Of a stretch of 64,000 nucleotides of DNA, positions 8,612 to 17,300 are shown in pieces. The DNA comes from Geomonas subterranea (GTDB lineage: Bacteria; Desulfobacterota; Desulfuromonadia; Geobacterales; Geobacteraceae). Below the pieces are notes generated by a model, which made no database searches, was not told the DNA's origin, and saw only the letters and a list, made by a program, of their open reading frames with translations. Made by a program: the position numbers and the translations under genes. The stretch covers positions 1,426,001-1,490,000 of the forward strand of contig NZ_CP077683.1 in the NCBI RefSeq assembly GCF_019063845.1. The letters run 5' to 3'. The number at the start of each line of letters is the position of its first letter. Within the stretch, counting starts at the first letter, position 1.

Positions 8612-9289
8612 ATGTTCATAGGTCACTTCGCCGTCGGCCTTGGCGCCAAAGCAGCAGCCCCCAAGACATCGTTAGGCACCCTCTTTCTGGCATCCCAGTT
8701 CGTGGACCTACTCTGGCCCACCCTGCTCCTGTTGGGTTTCGAGCGAGTCCACATCGCCCCAGGCATTACCAGTGTCACTCCCCTCGATTTCGAATGGTAT
8801 CCCATCTCCCACAGCTTGTTGGCCGTCACCGGCTGGGCGGTGCTTGTCGCCCTGGTTTACCAGGCAGCAAGAAAGTATACCCCTGGCGCGATTGTCTTGG
8901 GCTTGGCCGTCCTGAGTCACTGGTTCCTGGATCTCGTGGTACACCGTCCCGACCTGCCGCTTGTTCCCGGCGGCAGTATGAAAGTAGGCATGAACCTTTG
9001 GAACTCCCTGGCCGGGACCTTTATTGTCGAAATGGGACTCTTTGCTGTTGGGCTGGTGCTCTATCTGAGGAAGACCAACGCGAGGGATGCCGTCGGCAGG
9101 TGGGGACTATGGGCGCTGATAGTTTTGCTGATGGGTATTTACTTGGGCAACCTCTTCGGCCCTCCCCCACCCAGCGTCGCTGCCATCGCCTGGGTAGGTC
9201 AGTCCCAATGGTTGCTCGTCCTGTGGGGCTACTGGGTGGACAGGCACAGAACGGCGATCGAGCCAGCGCTTCGAAGTGCTTACACCTAA
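8612..9289 (+). CDS. integral membrane protein with histidine/aspartate motifs
   Basis: A 225-residue protein with about six hydrophobic segments. It starts MFIGHFAVGLGAK and carries YPISHSLLAV and LSHWFLDLVVHRPDLPL. The GHxxxG / SHS / SHxxxD pattern is shared with YdjM-like predicted membrane metal-dependent hydrolases (DUF457-related), which suggests a metal site at the membrane face. No enzymatic role is proven. The start is uncertain: ATG 8612 fits the conserved MFIGH beginning, and ATG 8594 would add six residues. No partner gene is adjacent. Confidence 0.65.
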   Translation: MFIGHFAVGLGAKAAAPKTSLGTLFLASQFVDLLWPTLLLLGFERVHIAPGITSVTPLDFEWYPISHSLLAVTGWAVLVALVYQAARKYTPGAIVLGLAVLSHWFLDLVVHRPDLPLVPGGSMKVGMNLWNSLAGTFIVEMGLFAVGLVLYLRKTNARDAVGRWGLWALIVLLMGIYLGNLFGPPPPSVAAIAWVGQSQWLLVLWGYWVDRHRTAIEPALRSAYT

Positions 9290-9631
9290 TCGCCATCGAG
9301 ATTGCAACCTTGCAAGCCCTGACCCCAGACTCCCACAGTCTTAACCGGATTCGAGTGGTTCCAGTAGCACAAACCAAAATAGCCTCGCGGCGGGAACCGA
9401 AAGGCTATTTAGGTGGAATAAAGAGATTATGGGTTACATCATTGATTGCGCACTTTCCAACATTGCAAGCTTGGCCTCAGTTTCCTTATTCCCAAGTCGC
9501 CATCAAGGTTTCACCAAGATAGGCTACTGAGATCGGTCCAATGGCAGAGATAATGTGGTCGCTGTTGAGTTTCCTCTCTGCACCGTCTTCATGACCGATG
9601 CAGTCACGAAGTCAGGCGACGATCCCCAGTA
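9290..9631. other. gene-free stretch
   Basis: 342 bp between a plus-strand membrane gene and a converging minus-strand lipoprotein. It holds one possible hairpin, AAATAGCCT (9377-9385) with AGGCTATTT (9402-9410), which could end either transcript. I see no coding frame or other signal in it. Confidence 0.5.
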
Positions 9632-10294
9632 TCATTGGGAGGCCTGCCCCACTTTCGGCTGGTTTACTGTTACCCCTGCCACCTTGCGCTGCAGCCAACT
9701 GCAATATTTTTCTTCAACCAGCCTGAACGCACGCGCTGCTCCGCTTGACTTGGTGAAATGGTGTATGGAGAAATCAGCGTCATCGAAAACTGCCTCTTCG
9801 ACAGTGCCTGATTGTCTGTTCTCGAAGCGATTGGCTATGCTCAGGAATGCTCTTGGGTTTGAGCTGGAGGTAAAGGCCCCGGTCATTGCGGCAACTGCGG
9901 TGCTCAGCGCCCAGTATGGGTCATGAGTCCCCACATACACTTTGGTAAGGGAGCTATCAATCACTAAATCGGAGTCAGATGGCACATTTTCACCTACAGT
10001 CAATACAAGCCCAGATTGCGTCAAGCATTTTGAGATAGTTTCTTTCACGACATCGGCAGGTGGATTGGTTGAGACGTGATCCGTTTGCATTGTCCCTGTT
10101 GTAAGTAAATAGGTACCATCTTCCAATTTGGGAGTTCGAGCTACATCCACCAGCGGTCTGAGGTGAACCTTGCCGGTCAGCTTTACTACTGGCTTAAGAT
10201 CATCATCGATAGGCTTCAGGGTGGTCTTTACGATGCAACCCGAAAGGGTTTGACTAACAGCTAGCAAGGTAACGAGAAGAAAATACAGCCTCAT
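9632..10294 (-). CDS. lipoprotein of unknown function
   Basis: A 220-residue protein. MRLYFLLVTLLAVSQTLSGC is a signal peptide with lipobox LSGC. The mature part has strand-rich sequence including VVKLTGKVHLRPLVDVAR and SDLVIDSSLTKVYVGTHDPYW. This loosely resembles lipoproteins of the LPP20/DUF4136-like assembly class, but I cannot name the family. ATG 10294 is chosen because AAAAAGGAGTCTACA precedes it and the signal peptide begins there. It is the second gene after the GEMM-I riboswitch, 62 bp behind the other lipoprotein, so it is probably in the same cyclic-dinucleotide-controlled transcript. The base composition is more AT-rich than the flanking core genes. Confidence 0.75.
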   Translation of the reverse strand: MRLYFLLVTLLAVSQTLSGCIVKTTLKPIDDDLKPVVKLTGKVHLRPLVDVARTPKLEDGTYLLTTGTMQTDHVSTNPPADVVKETISKCLTQSGLVLTVGENVPSDSDLVIDSSLTKVYVGTHDPYWALSTAVAAMTGAFTSSSNPRAFLSIANRFENRQSGTVEEAVFDDADFSIHHFTKSSGAARAFRLVEEKYCSWLQRKVAGVTVNQPKVGQASQ

Positions 10295-10356
10295 TGTAGA
10301 CTCCTTTTTGTTAGCGTTTCTCATAATATAAAAGCAACATTCACCACAGTCACGCT

Positions 10357-11475
10357 TTAAATTGGTGCCGCCATTAGTTTGATTTCAGCTGCATCCCCAC
10401 CGGCTGATGTAATTTTGAATTTAAAACCGGCAACTTCTACAGTTGAAGTCTTGTTAAGGTCCACTTCTATCGCTTCAACGTAAACAGGTTTTTCTGCATC
10501 TCCATCATAATTTTTGAACAGGAAAGACACAACAGCCCCCGCAGCTCCAGTGTACCAAAGGGATGACTTCTTTAGATTCAAGTATCCTCTCTCAAGCTTG
10601 AAGTCACCTTCGTTATTGAGTATCTTGTAAAAAATATGATCTTTCATTTGATCCATTTCCGTACGGTCTACATAAGATCTCAAAGCGTATGGTTTCAGTG
10701 TACTTTTTTCAAAAAAGAAAATAGTGTCCTGGATATTATAGGATTGATAAACCGAGGAAATTAAAGCAGTCGAAGGTAACATGCTTGAACCTCCTTGCTT
10801 TAAAATGCCATTCGAGTTCAAGCTTGGAGTGTCATTCATTACTTTTTCAGCTGAGGACATCAAAGCATTACCCTTGGCCCCGACTGTGACAACCTTGCCT
10901 AGTATGCCCCCCCCAACTAAGCCGGTCCCAACCCCACCAGCGGTGTCTATAGCAGCATTGTTAACCTTCTTTGCCATTTCCGGACTTAAACCGGAACCGA
11001 CCCCACCACCGGTAGAAAACGACTGCCCTTTCGAGGTACCAGTAATCGCCGAATTGAGAGCACGTTCCCCTGCATATTGTGCTGCTGAGCCAATCAAAGA
11101 CGACATAAATCCTGGTGAATCCGACTGCTTGATTTGCTTTGGCCGGTATCCGTCAAGGGGCCATCCAACATAATTCCCTTCATCTGTCAAAGCAACTATT
11201 TGGAACTTTGAACCCTGTTTAACCGGATGGTACAAACTTTTGAAGACCGTATCGACGTCAGGCTTGTATAATTGCTCAGCTTTGATAAGTACAATGTACT
11301 TGCTGTTATGCATCAGAACTTTCTCAGTTCCTCTATCAAGGCGGTAATTCTTGCCAACTTCCAAAGATGTATTTTCTGTATTAGTTGCAGAATATGGTGT
11401 GGCATGGATTGTAGAACAAGCAACAACTGGAATAACACACAAACACAACAATACAAAATGCAGTAATCTTTTCAC
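10357..11475 (-). CDS. lipoprotein controlled by a GEMM-I riboswitch
   Basis: A 372-residue predicted lipoprotein. VKRLLHFVLLCLCVIPVVAC carries the lipobox before Cys20. The mature protein has an N-terminal beta-rich part (LEVGKNYRLDRGTEKVLMHN), a glycine-rich middle (TGGGVGSGL, GGVGTGLVGGGILGK) that resembles glycine-zipper membrane segments, and a C-terminal domain with YRSY/EKPVYVEAIEVDL. I do not recognise the family. GTG 11475 is chosen because CAGGAGGAGGGTCAA lies directly before it and the signal peptide starts there. It is the first gene downstream of the riboswitch and its terminator, so its level should respond to a cyclic dinucleotide. Confidence 0.75.
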   Translation of the reverse strand: MKRLLHFVLLCLCVIPVVACSTIHATPYSATNTENTSLEVGKNYRLDRGTEKVLMHNSKYIVLIKAEQLYKPDVDTVFKSLYHPVKQGSKFQIVALTDEGNYVGWPLDGYRPKQIKQSDSPGFMSSLIGSAAQYAGERALNSAITGTSKGQSFSTGGGVGSGLSPEMAKKVNNAAIDTAGGVGTGLVGGGILGKVVTVGAKGNALMSSAEKVMNDTPSLNSNGILKQGGSSMLPSTALISSVYQSYNIQDTIFFFEKSTLKPYALRSYVDRTEMDQMKDHIFYKILNNEGDFKLERGYLNLKKSSLWYTGAAGAVVSFLFKNYDGDAEKPVYVEAIEVDLNKTSTVEVAGFKFKITSAGGDAAEIKLMAAPI

Positions 11476-11683
11476 TTGACCCTCCTCCTGGATAGCACAT
11501 GCAGACTCGGCATCTGCATGACATAGTAGACAGCTAACGACTTCACGAGTACGGCGTCCGTGGTCAGACCCACGGTGCAATTATTTCCAATTTGCATTTG
11601 GGGGAAATTAACAGGCTGACATCCCTGAGCTTCAAGCAATCCGTTTCGCCCCCCTGCCCCTCATTATGAGTAGCAACCCTCAT

Positions 11684-11732
11684 AAAAAAACGCCCCTCAA
11701 AACTCTGCTCCTAGCAGAGTTCCAACGGGCGC
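11684..11732 (-). terminator. riboswitch expression-platform terminator
   Basis: Read on the minus strand there is an outer stem GCGCCC/GGGGCG enclosing a perfect 9-bp hairpin AACTCTGCT/AGCAGAGTT, then a run of seven U (A-run at 11684-11690). It lies 15 nt after the GEMM aptamer and about 200 nt before the lipoprotein start. No gene upstream on this strand needs a terminator, which fits an attenuator. Confidence 0.85.
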
Positions 11733-11745
11733 TTAAATTTCCGCT

Positions 11746-11827
11746 TCTTCGGTAACCGGCAATCCATTAAGCAAATGGACCCTTTGGTTTTGCGTCACCA
11801 GATTACTCTGGTTTTGCTCTTATCGGT
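11746..11827 (-). promoter_or_regulatory. GEMM-I cyclic-dinucleotide riboswitch aptamer
   Basis: The minus strand reads GATAAGAGCAAAACC, a CCAGA-GTAA-TCTGG hairpin with a GNRA tetraloop, then TGACGCAAAACCAAAGGGTC, a variable arm, and GCCGGTTACCGAAG. This matches the GEMM-I consensus: GCAAA…CC, a tetraloop stem, GACGCAAA receptor side, and GGTTACCGA end. Just before the conserved GCAAA the aptamer reads AGAGC where the c-di-GMP Vc2 aptamer reads AGGGC. If that A is position 20, the RNA belongs to the 3',3'-cGAMP-preferring subclass known from Geobacter. A possible -10 TATACAG lies at 11846-11852 (minus). Confidence 0.88.
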
Positions 11828-11939
11828 AGCAGCCCTGGATTTTCGCTGTATAAAAAAACGGTCATTTTTATATCCCAATAATCACCAACAAAGCAAATAT
11901 TTTTTATATAGAAACAACATTATTTTTGCGTCCCAGTGG

Positions 11940-11993
11940 GACGTCCGTGAAATCCTGACTAAGTCAACTGCTGCGCAGGATTTGAGGGACGTC
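11940..11993. repeat. REP-like palindrome, copy A
   Basis: Arms GACGTCCGTGAAATCCTG and CAGGATTTGAGGGACGTC flank ACTAAGTCAACTGCTGCG. Related copies lie at 13091-13135 (right part only) and 19765-19830. The truncated AraC copy begins within about ten bases of its right edge. Confidence 0.85.
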
Positions 11994-12001
11994 GCCGCAA
12001 G

Positions 12002-12421
12002 GTGGCCCGGCGCATGGTCATCCCGCCGCACCGCGAGGGGGGGCAGGCGCAGTTCATAGAGCAGCCCGTCCCCCTTTCCACCCGCGACACCAACGTCAAC
12101 AAACTGCTCGATTGTCTGCGGAACAACCTGGACAAGGCGTACAGCCTCGACGATCTCGCCGATTACAGCCTGATGAGTCGTCGTACCTTCACGCGGCACT
12201 TCCAGAAAGCCACCGGCATGTCAGTCGGCGCCTGGTTCATGAGCGAGCGCCTGCAGCGGAGCCAGGAGTTGTTGGAGACTACCAGCCACTCCATAAAAAC
12301 AATAGCCGAGCTAGTCGGTTTCCAATCTGCCGCATCGTTGCGTCAGCACTTCCGCGCCCGGTTCAACGTCACCCCCACCGAATGGCGCAAAACCTTCCAA
12401 ACCGGCTGCCTCGGTGCCTGA
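12002..12421 (+). pseudogene. 5'-truncated duplicate of the AraC/DJ-1 regulator (HTH part only)
   Basis: From about 12000 the sequence is a close copy of 8022-8445. It encodes ARRMVIPPHREGGQAQFIE and the whole double helix-turn-helix, through NVTPTEWRKTFQTG. The roughly 180-residue DJ-1-like sensor domain is missing; upstream is unrelated AT-rich DNA ending in the palindrome at 11940-11993. The reading frame is intact where the 8-kb copy has lost one base. A GTG at 12002 could in principle start a 139-residue DNA-binding-only protein, but no ribosome site is visible before it. I treat it as a relic that might still encode a free HTH domain. Confidence 0.75.
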
Positions 12422-12466
12422 TATTCGTATCACAGGCGTTTAATCCCTCATGACGTTCCCCTCTTT

Positions 12467-12638
12467 GGAGAGAAAAAGGGGACAGGCTACTTTTCCTTCT
12501 TTGGGCACTTATTGCATGCAGTGCTGATTCGTGCCGGAGTTAGTGTAATTCAATCAACGGAAAAGCCATAATGGGATGGTCCAGGGATTCCTCCGCAAGC
12601 GTTATTCCTTTGTAAAAGTAGCCTGTCCCCTTTTCTCC
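12467..12638. mobile_element. MITE-like element with about 25-bp inverted ends
   Basis: The left end GGAGAGAAAAAGGGGACAGG… (12467-12494) and the right end AAAAGTAGCCTGTCCCCTTT… (12614-12638) are inverted copies apart from a 3-base insertion. The 120 bp between them has no gene. A smaller relative lies at 13025-13088 and a solitary arm at 23163-23187. Confidence 0.75.
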
Positions 12639-12745
12639 ATGGCTATACCCGGGTCCGACTGATTCAGTTGACTTCTTTCAGCAAATCAGCCATATCAACA
12701 ACACGACCCTTTTCACAATTTTGCACCCAACATCAGGATGAAACG

Positions 12746-12964
12746 ATGACCACTCAATCGCCAAACGACCCGCTCCACGGCGTCACTTTGAAGATGATTC
12801 TCACCGAATTGGTGGAGGAACTCGGCTGGGAAGAGTTGGGAAGGCGAATCGACATTCGCTGCTTTACCCACACCCCCAGCATTTCCTCCAGCCTCAAATT
12901 TTTAAGAAGGACGCCTTGGGCCAGAGAAAAGGTCGAGGAGATGTATCTGAGGTTGAAGATGTAG
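12746..12964 (+). CDS. VF530-family small protein
   Basis: A 72-residue protein. The core [20 protein letters not shown], then [29 protein letters not shown] and [12 protein letters not shown] is the compact all-helical VF530 fold found in many proteobacteria. The family is described structurally as DNA-binding-like, but its biological role is not established. ATG 12746 is taken as the start because AGGATGAAACG precedes it and relatives begin close to the DPLHG motif; the frame upstream to 12668 looks non-coding. The gene stands alone between two MITE-like elements, so it may be carried with accessory DNA. Confidence 0.85.
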   Translation: MTTQSPNDPLHGVTLKMILTELVEELGWEELGRRIDIRCFTHTPSISSSLKFLRRTPWAREKVEEMYLRLKM

Positions 12965-13024
12965 AGGGTAACACCGCCTCCCTTTCAACGTTCACCTTCC
13001 AGCCCTACCCGCCCCTCCGGAGGG

Positions 13025-13088
13025 AAAGGTGACAGGCTACTTTTCAATTTGCAGCTGCCAGAACCCATAAAGTAGCCTGTCCCCTTTT
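13025..13088. mobile_element. short MITE-like inverted repeat
   Basis: AAAGGTGACAGGCTACTTTT (13025-13044) and AAAGTAGCCTGTCCCCTTTT (13069-13088) are inverted arms around a 24-bp centre. The ends are the same as those of the element at 12467-12638. It directly abuts the REP-like copy at 13091. Confidence 0.75.
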
Positions 13089-13090
13089 GT

Positions 13091-13135
13091 CTGACTAAAT
13101 CAGCTGCTGCGCAGGATTTCAGGGACGTCCCTCTG
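13091..13135. repeat. REP-like element, copy B (left boundary of the island)
   Basis: 45 bp beginning CTGACTAAATCAGCTGCTGC and ending CAGGGACGTCCCTCTG. It matches 19786-19830 in the same orientation at 44 of 45 positions. The left hairpin arm present in the other copies is missing here, replaced by the MITE-like arm ending at 13088. Confidence 0.88.
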
Positions 13136-13145
13136 ATATCCTTTC

Positions 13146-14087
13146 TTAACGGCCAAGATGGTTCTTAAATAACTTTGTAAAGGCATAATTGTTATCGAAA
13201 AAATTCTGTCCTGGGCAACCAGTGAGTTGGTGTGGGGATTGCGGTGTGTGGAGCAAAGAAAAAGCAATTTCATACATTAGAAGGAACATAAACCAGCAGT
13301 GCGCGTAGGTTTTTATGCTTGCATAACTACTTCTGAATGGGGCAATAGATTTTGCGTGAGCACGATCGTTCCTAAAAGCGTAACCAAGTCCACTCAGAAG
13401 GAAAAATACCAGATCGTCTGGAGTTAATTTGACTGAGCCCCCTGCGAGAGCAACCTGCTCGCGATGCAATATTTTACGTAACAGTGATGCTCCATTACGC
13501 CGTTGTGTCGTGTCTGCATAATCATAGCAGACTGATAGATGAGCCAGTGCAGTCTGAAGGGCAGTGCTAATTACTGGTGGATTACCATTGGCAAATAAAA
13601 GTCTTTTCGAATAAGACGTTAAATTGTTATGAGTTCCAGGTGCAAATGTATATGGGCCTGACTCAATTATTCTTTTAAGCAGATACTCACATGTTTGGAT
13701 TGGAATATTTTCTATAAGATTATATAAGCCTGAAGCTGCATTACTGTTGCTGTTAAAATATGGACTTAAGACGTTTGCTGCAACGCTCCGCATTGAATTA
13801 GTGATGTTGCCATTGCCAAAGGATGTCGTAGCTAGATATTCGAAAGCACGCCACGTCCAATCAAAGGCATGGTCAGGTCGGCTAGGTAAGCTGTCTATGG
13901 CATCTAACAAGTATGAAATAACAATATGAATATCTTTGTTAGTGGTAGGTGGTATCTGATAAGGGAAAAATAGCTGGTTGGTTTCAAACTGTTCGAGTCG
14001 TTTCCTAAAATCAACCTCAGCTCGAAAATCCTGTAATTTTGGCCAATGATTGAAGTGATCAATTCTTAACTGCTTAGCCACTGACAA
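13146..14087 (-). CDS. unrecognised protein with HEPN-like RX4H motif, next to STAND NTPase
   Basis: A 313-residue soluble, probably all-helical protein, AT-rich compared with its surroundings. I do not recognise the N-terminal 220 residues. Residues 225-280 read LVFFLLSGLGYAFRNDRAHA, then PFRSSYASIKTYAH and a long hydrophobic helix. The R239-NDRA-H244 spacing is the RX4-6H motif of HEPN ribonucleases, and the following Ser/Tyr/His helix resembles HEPN proteins with an RNxxxH-type active site. If correct it would be an RNA-cleaving effector. It starts 247 bp downstream of the STAND gene on the same strand and inside the same direct-repeat boundary. HEPN assignment is inference from one motif plus helical context. 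Confidence 0.7.
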   Translation of the reverse strand: MSVAKQLRIDHFNHWPKLQDFRAEVDFRKRLEQFETNQLFFPYQIPPTTNKDIHIVISYLLDAIDSLPSRPDHAFDWTWRAFEYLATTSFGNGNITNSMRSVAANVLSPYFNSNSNAASGLYNLIENIPIQTCEYLLKRIIESGPYTFAPGTHNNLTSYSKRLLFANGNPPVISTALQTALAHLSVCYDYADTTQRRNGASLLRKILHREQVALAGGSVKLTPDDLVFFLLSGLGYAFRNDRAHAKSIAPFRSSYASIKTYAHCWFMFLLMYEIAFSLLHTPQSPHQLTGCPGQNFFDNNYAFTKLFKNHLGR

Positions 14088-14334
14088 GCTCCTCCGATTT
14101 ACACATATTTCGAATCGACCAACGCCTCAAGGCGCGCGACCTGTCTGTTGACGCCGAATGTTGGACCTTCAGTGAAAGGACCGTGCGGGACGTTGTTGTT
14201 ATATTGACATTTGATAGTGACGGTTACCAACGTCCCCTCGGTGCCCCTACATCGGCAAGACCGTCATCCATCCGCCCCCCCCTATCGTATCTTCTGTTTC
14301 TAATTTTGTATGTCGGCAAACAGGAGCTAACTGT

Positions 14335-17300
14335 TTATCGCTTTGTGCAACTGGGCCTACGACGATGCGCCAGACGCTGTCGTGCAGCAGCCTGGTGTGA
14401 GCCAAAACGACCATCAATCTCTGCTAAAGTCTCGCACGCACCATACGCATCTATTTGTATCATGGCTTCAAAAATAGCAACACCCGATTGACGTGACGTT
14501 CCTCCCAGGCGATGAAGGGTAAGTGCAAGGTCAGTTAGCTGTGGCGCCGCAATTGCCGTCCCAGTCCGAATGTCTCCTAGCTCACTCCGCCAAGCCACTA
14601 TAAGCTTCTCAGCTATGGTGGCAATAAGCTCGTCTTCATGCGGGAGTAGCGCTTGAAGACGCTCCACAACAAAGCTAGAGGGGGCGGCAGTCATGTCGCA
14701 GTTATCGTCGGCCAAAGCACGAAGGAGTCTGACAGTAAACTCATCTGGGACAAAGTCGTCAACCAGTCTAAAAACGTCCATAACCGCAGCAACAAGGTCC
14801 TTGCTGGCCCCTTTTAATAACGCAACAAGTGTCTCTGTTGACTTGAGACGCAGCGGCGCTTCAGTCCAAAGGTTTACAGAGGCGTAGGCAAGACCAATCT
14901 TTGCGCTTTCAGTGCCAACAACTATAATCTCCTCACGTGCGCACTCCCACCTTGGCGTACCTTTCGCTGTGGCAACCAAACCCACAAGTTCACCATACGC
15001 GCGTTGCAAAAAAGCACGGTCTGATTTGCTCCAGTCAATAATAAGGTCGAAGACAAGTTGGTCGTCCCATCGCTGCGCATGAGCAAGAAAGAAGACGGCA
15101 TCTCGAGTAGCGAGGATCTCGGGGAAATAATTAAAGAGTTTACGAAGGAAGGCTGACACTCCCTCTGGCGTCGATCCGCCAGCATTGTTAAGGCAATGCA
15201 GAAGTCCTTTCCAAACCTTTGGATTCGTTTCCCGCGATAAATGGTCATTGAGTATGGAAAGGTAACGATCCCGCCCCTCTTCTTTCCTGCTAAGAAGTAT
15301 CGAAGCGAGCGCCGAGAGCGAATTGTAATTACCGCCAGGGAGAAACGAGGTGTTACCGTAGCCCCAAAGGATGCTTCCGTCGCTGAGTTCCTCGTCTTTG
15401 AGAGCAGAATGTACTTTGAGTTCCTCGTTGTCAGTGCCCTCCTCCTGAGAGGGATGAAGGCTAAGCCATTCGATAAGTATATCTATCACATCATGACTGA
15501 TGTAGCCCTTCCTGTTAGCAATTTTTTCTAGAGCTCGTGCCGCAGAGTCCCTGAAATCTTCAGACTTAAATCCTCGATCATGCAGATCACGAAAAGCGTC
15601 TAATAAACCTTTGTCATTCTGCGCATCCTCGGCCATCGCGTCAAGCGCGTAACCGGCGGCTCGCTCTTGCTGGAGCGGCTCGAACTGCTCCATCAGGCGC
15701 ATTGCTCTGGCAGGATAAGTTTTGGCAAACTCTGCGAAAGCACGGGACAACTGAATATTGCCGCCTCGCATCCAATGCGTCGGATGATCCCAATGCGTCT
15801 TATCAGGAATCTCCCGGAAAATTTTAAGTATGTCCCGATCTTTGGCCTTAGCCATTGCGGATGAGTCCATAGGGGATCCTATACAGCAGACTTCACCCCT
15901 TTTAAAGGATCGACCGAACCGGTCGCCTAACGCTCGTTGTTCATTAGCCACTAACTCACGATTCTCAGGCGCCAGCCTGTCTAGCCCTACGGCTTCAAGA
16001 AGTTCCTTTTTGGATGCTCGAACAACATCTAAAAATGTTTTTCGTTGACTCGGCTCGTGGAGGTGATCTGGAGCGCTGGGCTTGTAACTACGCACTGACT
16101 CCTGAAAGCGGGTGATCTCGTCGGTCGACCAATGTGGTGTACAGGCGGACACAAGGTGGACAGTTGTGCTCCTATGGCCGTAGGAATTGCCGAGTTGGAA
16201 TCGACGCTGGTCAGAAAGCAGCCAATCTAGAGCCCTCGATGCTAACACGCCTGCAGCTACTTCATAACCACGTGCAATCAACTGTTGCACAGCCAATATC
16301 TCAAGAGTGGAATTTTCGTCAGCCCACTCTAAAAAAGTTTCCGGCATTTCTTTCGCGAGTGTCTCGACAGCGATTTGCAGTGCCATCATCACCGGTTTTT
16401 CACGCGTTGGTGATTGAGGGCTCAGGCCTAACTCGACCTCCAGAATGTACCTTCCGGGGTAAACAAAATTGTCATCACTGCTGCAGCTATAGCCAAGGAT
16501 TTCTGAAAAAACAGCGACGTACCACGACCAGACATGCTCCAGAAACAGGGACGGAACAGTTTCTGATAGAGATGGAATGTCGCCCCATTCCATCGTTTCG
16601 AGCAGACCCTCTAATGCCTTCAGTCGTGGACGGAGGACGTATTCGTACTCCACAGACTTCTCAGACTTAGATGGAGGTGGTTCCGGCTTGCCTTGCGCCT
16701 CAACAAGGAGAAAATCAAGTTTTGCACGCACCAAGCGCAGGGCTATAACGGGCTGGGTAACCGCAAGTGTCATCGCAGTATGCTCCACAGCCCATACGGA
16801 GATTGGAGCACGCTTAAGGGCAGTAATCGCAAGCTCTTCAACTTCGTCACTCCATTGTGGGCATCCCTGCACCGTCATCCACGTGAAATTGTCCTTCGCC
16901 GGGTAGGGCAACCAGCGGTCCTTGATGAGGCGAACAACCTGGTCACAATGGGTGTTCCAGTTTAAAGCAAGAATCCGGCTAGCTTGACCGGCTTCTGGAT
17001 CTGTGCCAGACATTGCATCCCAAATCGCGGTTGATGCAAAATGGCTGAACCATCCTGTTCCGCTGCCGATAGCCTTGAGCCCAAATATGCGAAGGTCAGG
17101 GGAGTTCATCACATCTGACATAAACCTCTTTTCAGCCTGTTGTGGCTGGTTTACTTGCCCAAGGAATTCGATCAAAAGGAGACGGAGATGGCGTCGGAGA
17201 TCCTTTGTCATCCAAATTTCGGTTAGTTCTCGTACATACGACGTAACTTCTGCCTCTCGCAGATAGTTTAATGCCGACCAAAGTTTTGCTCTGACAAACA

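Noticed and set aside
11775..12059. Plus-strand frame over the riboswitch
   Set aside because: It crosses the minus-strand aptamer and the palindrome and shows no protein-like sequence.
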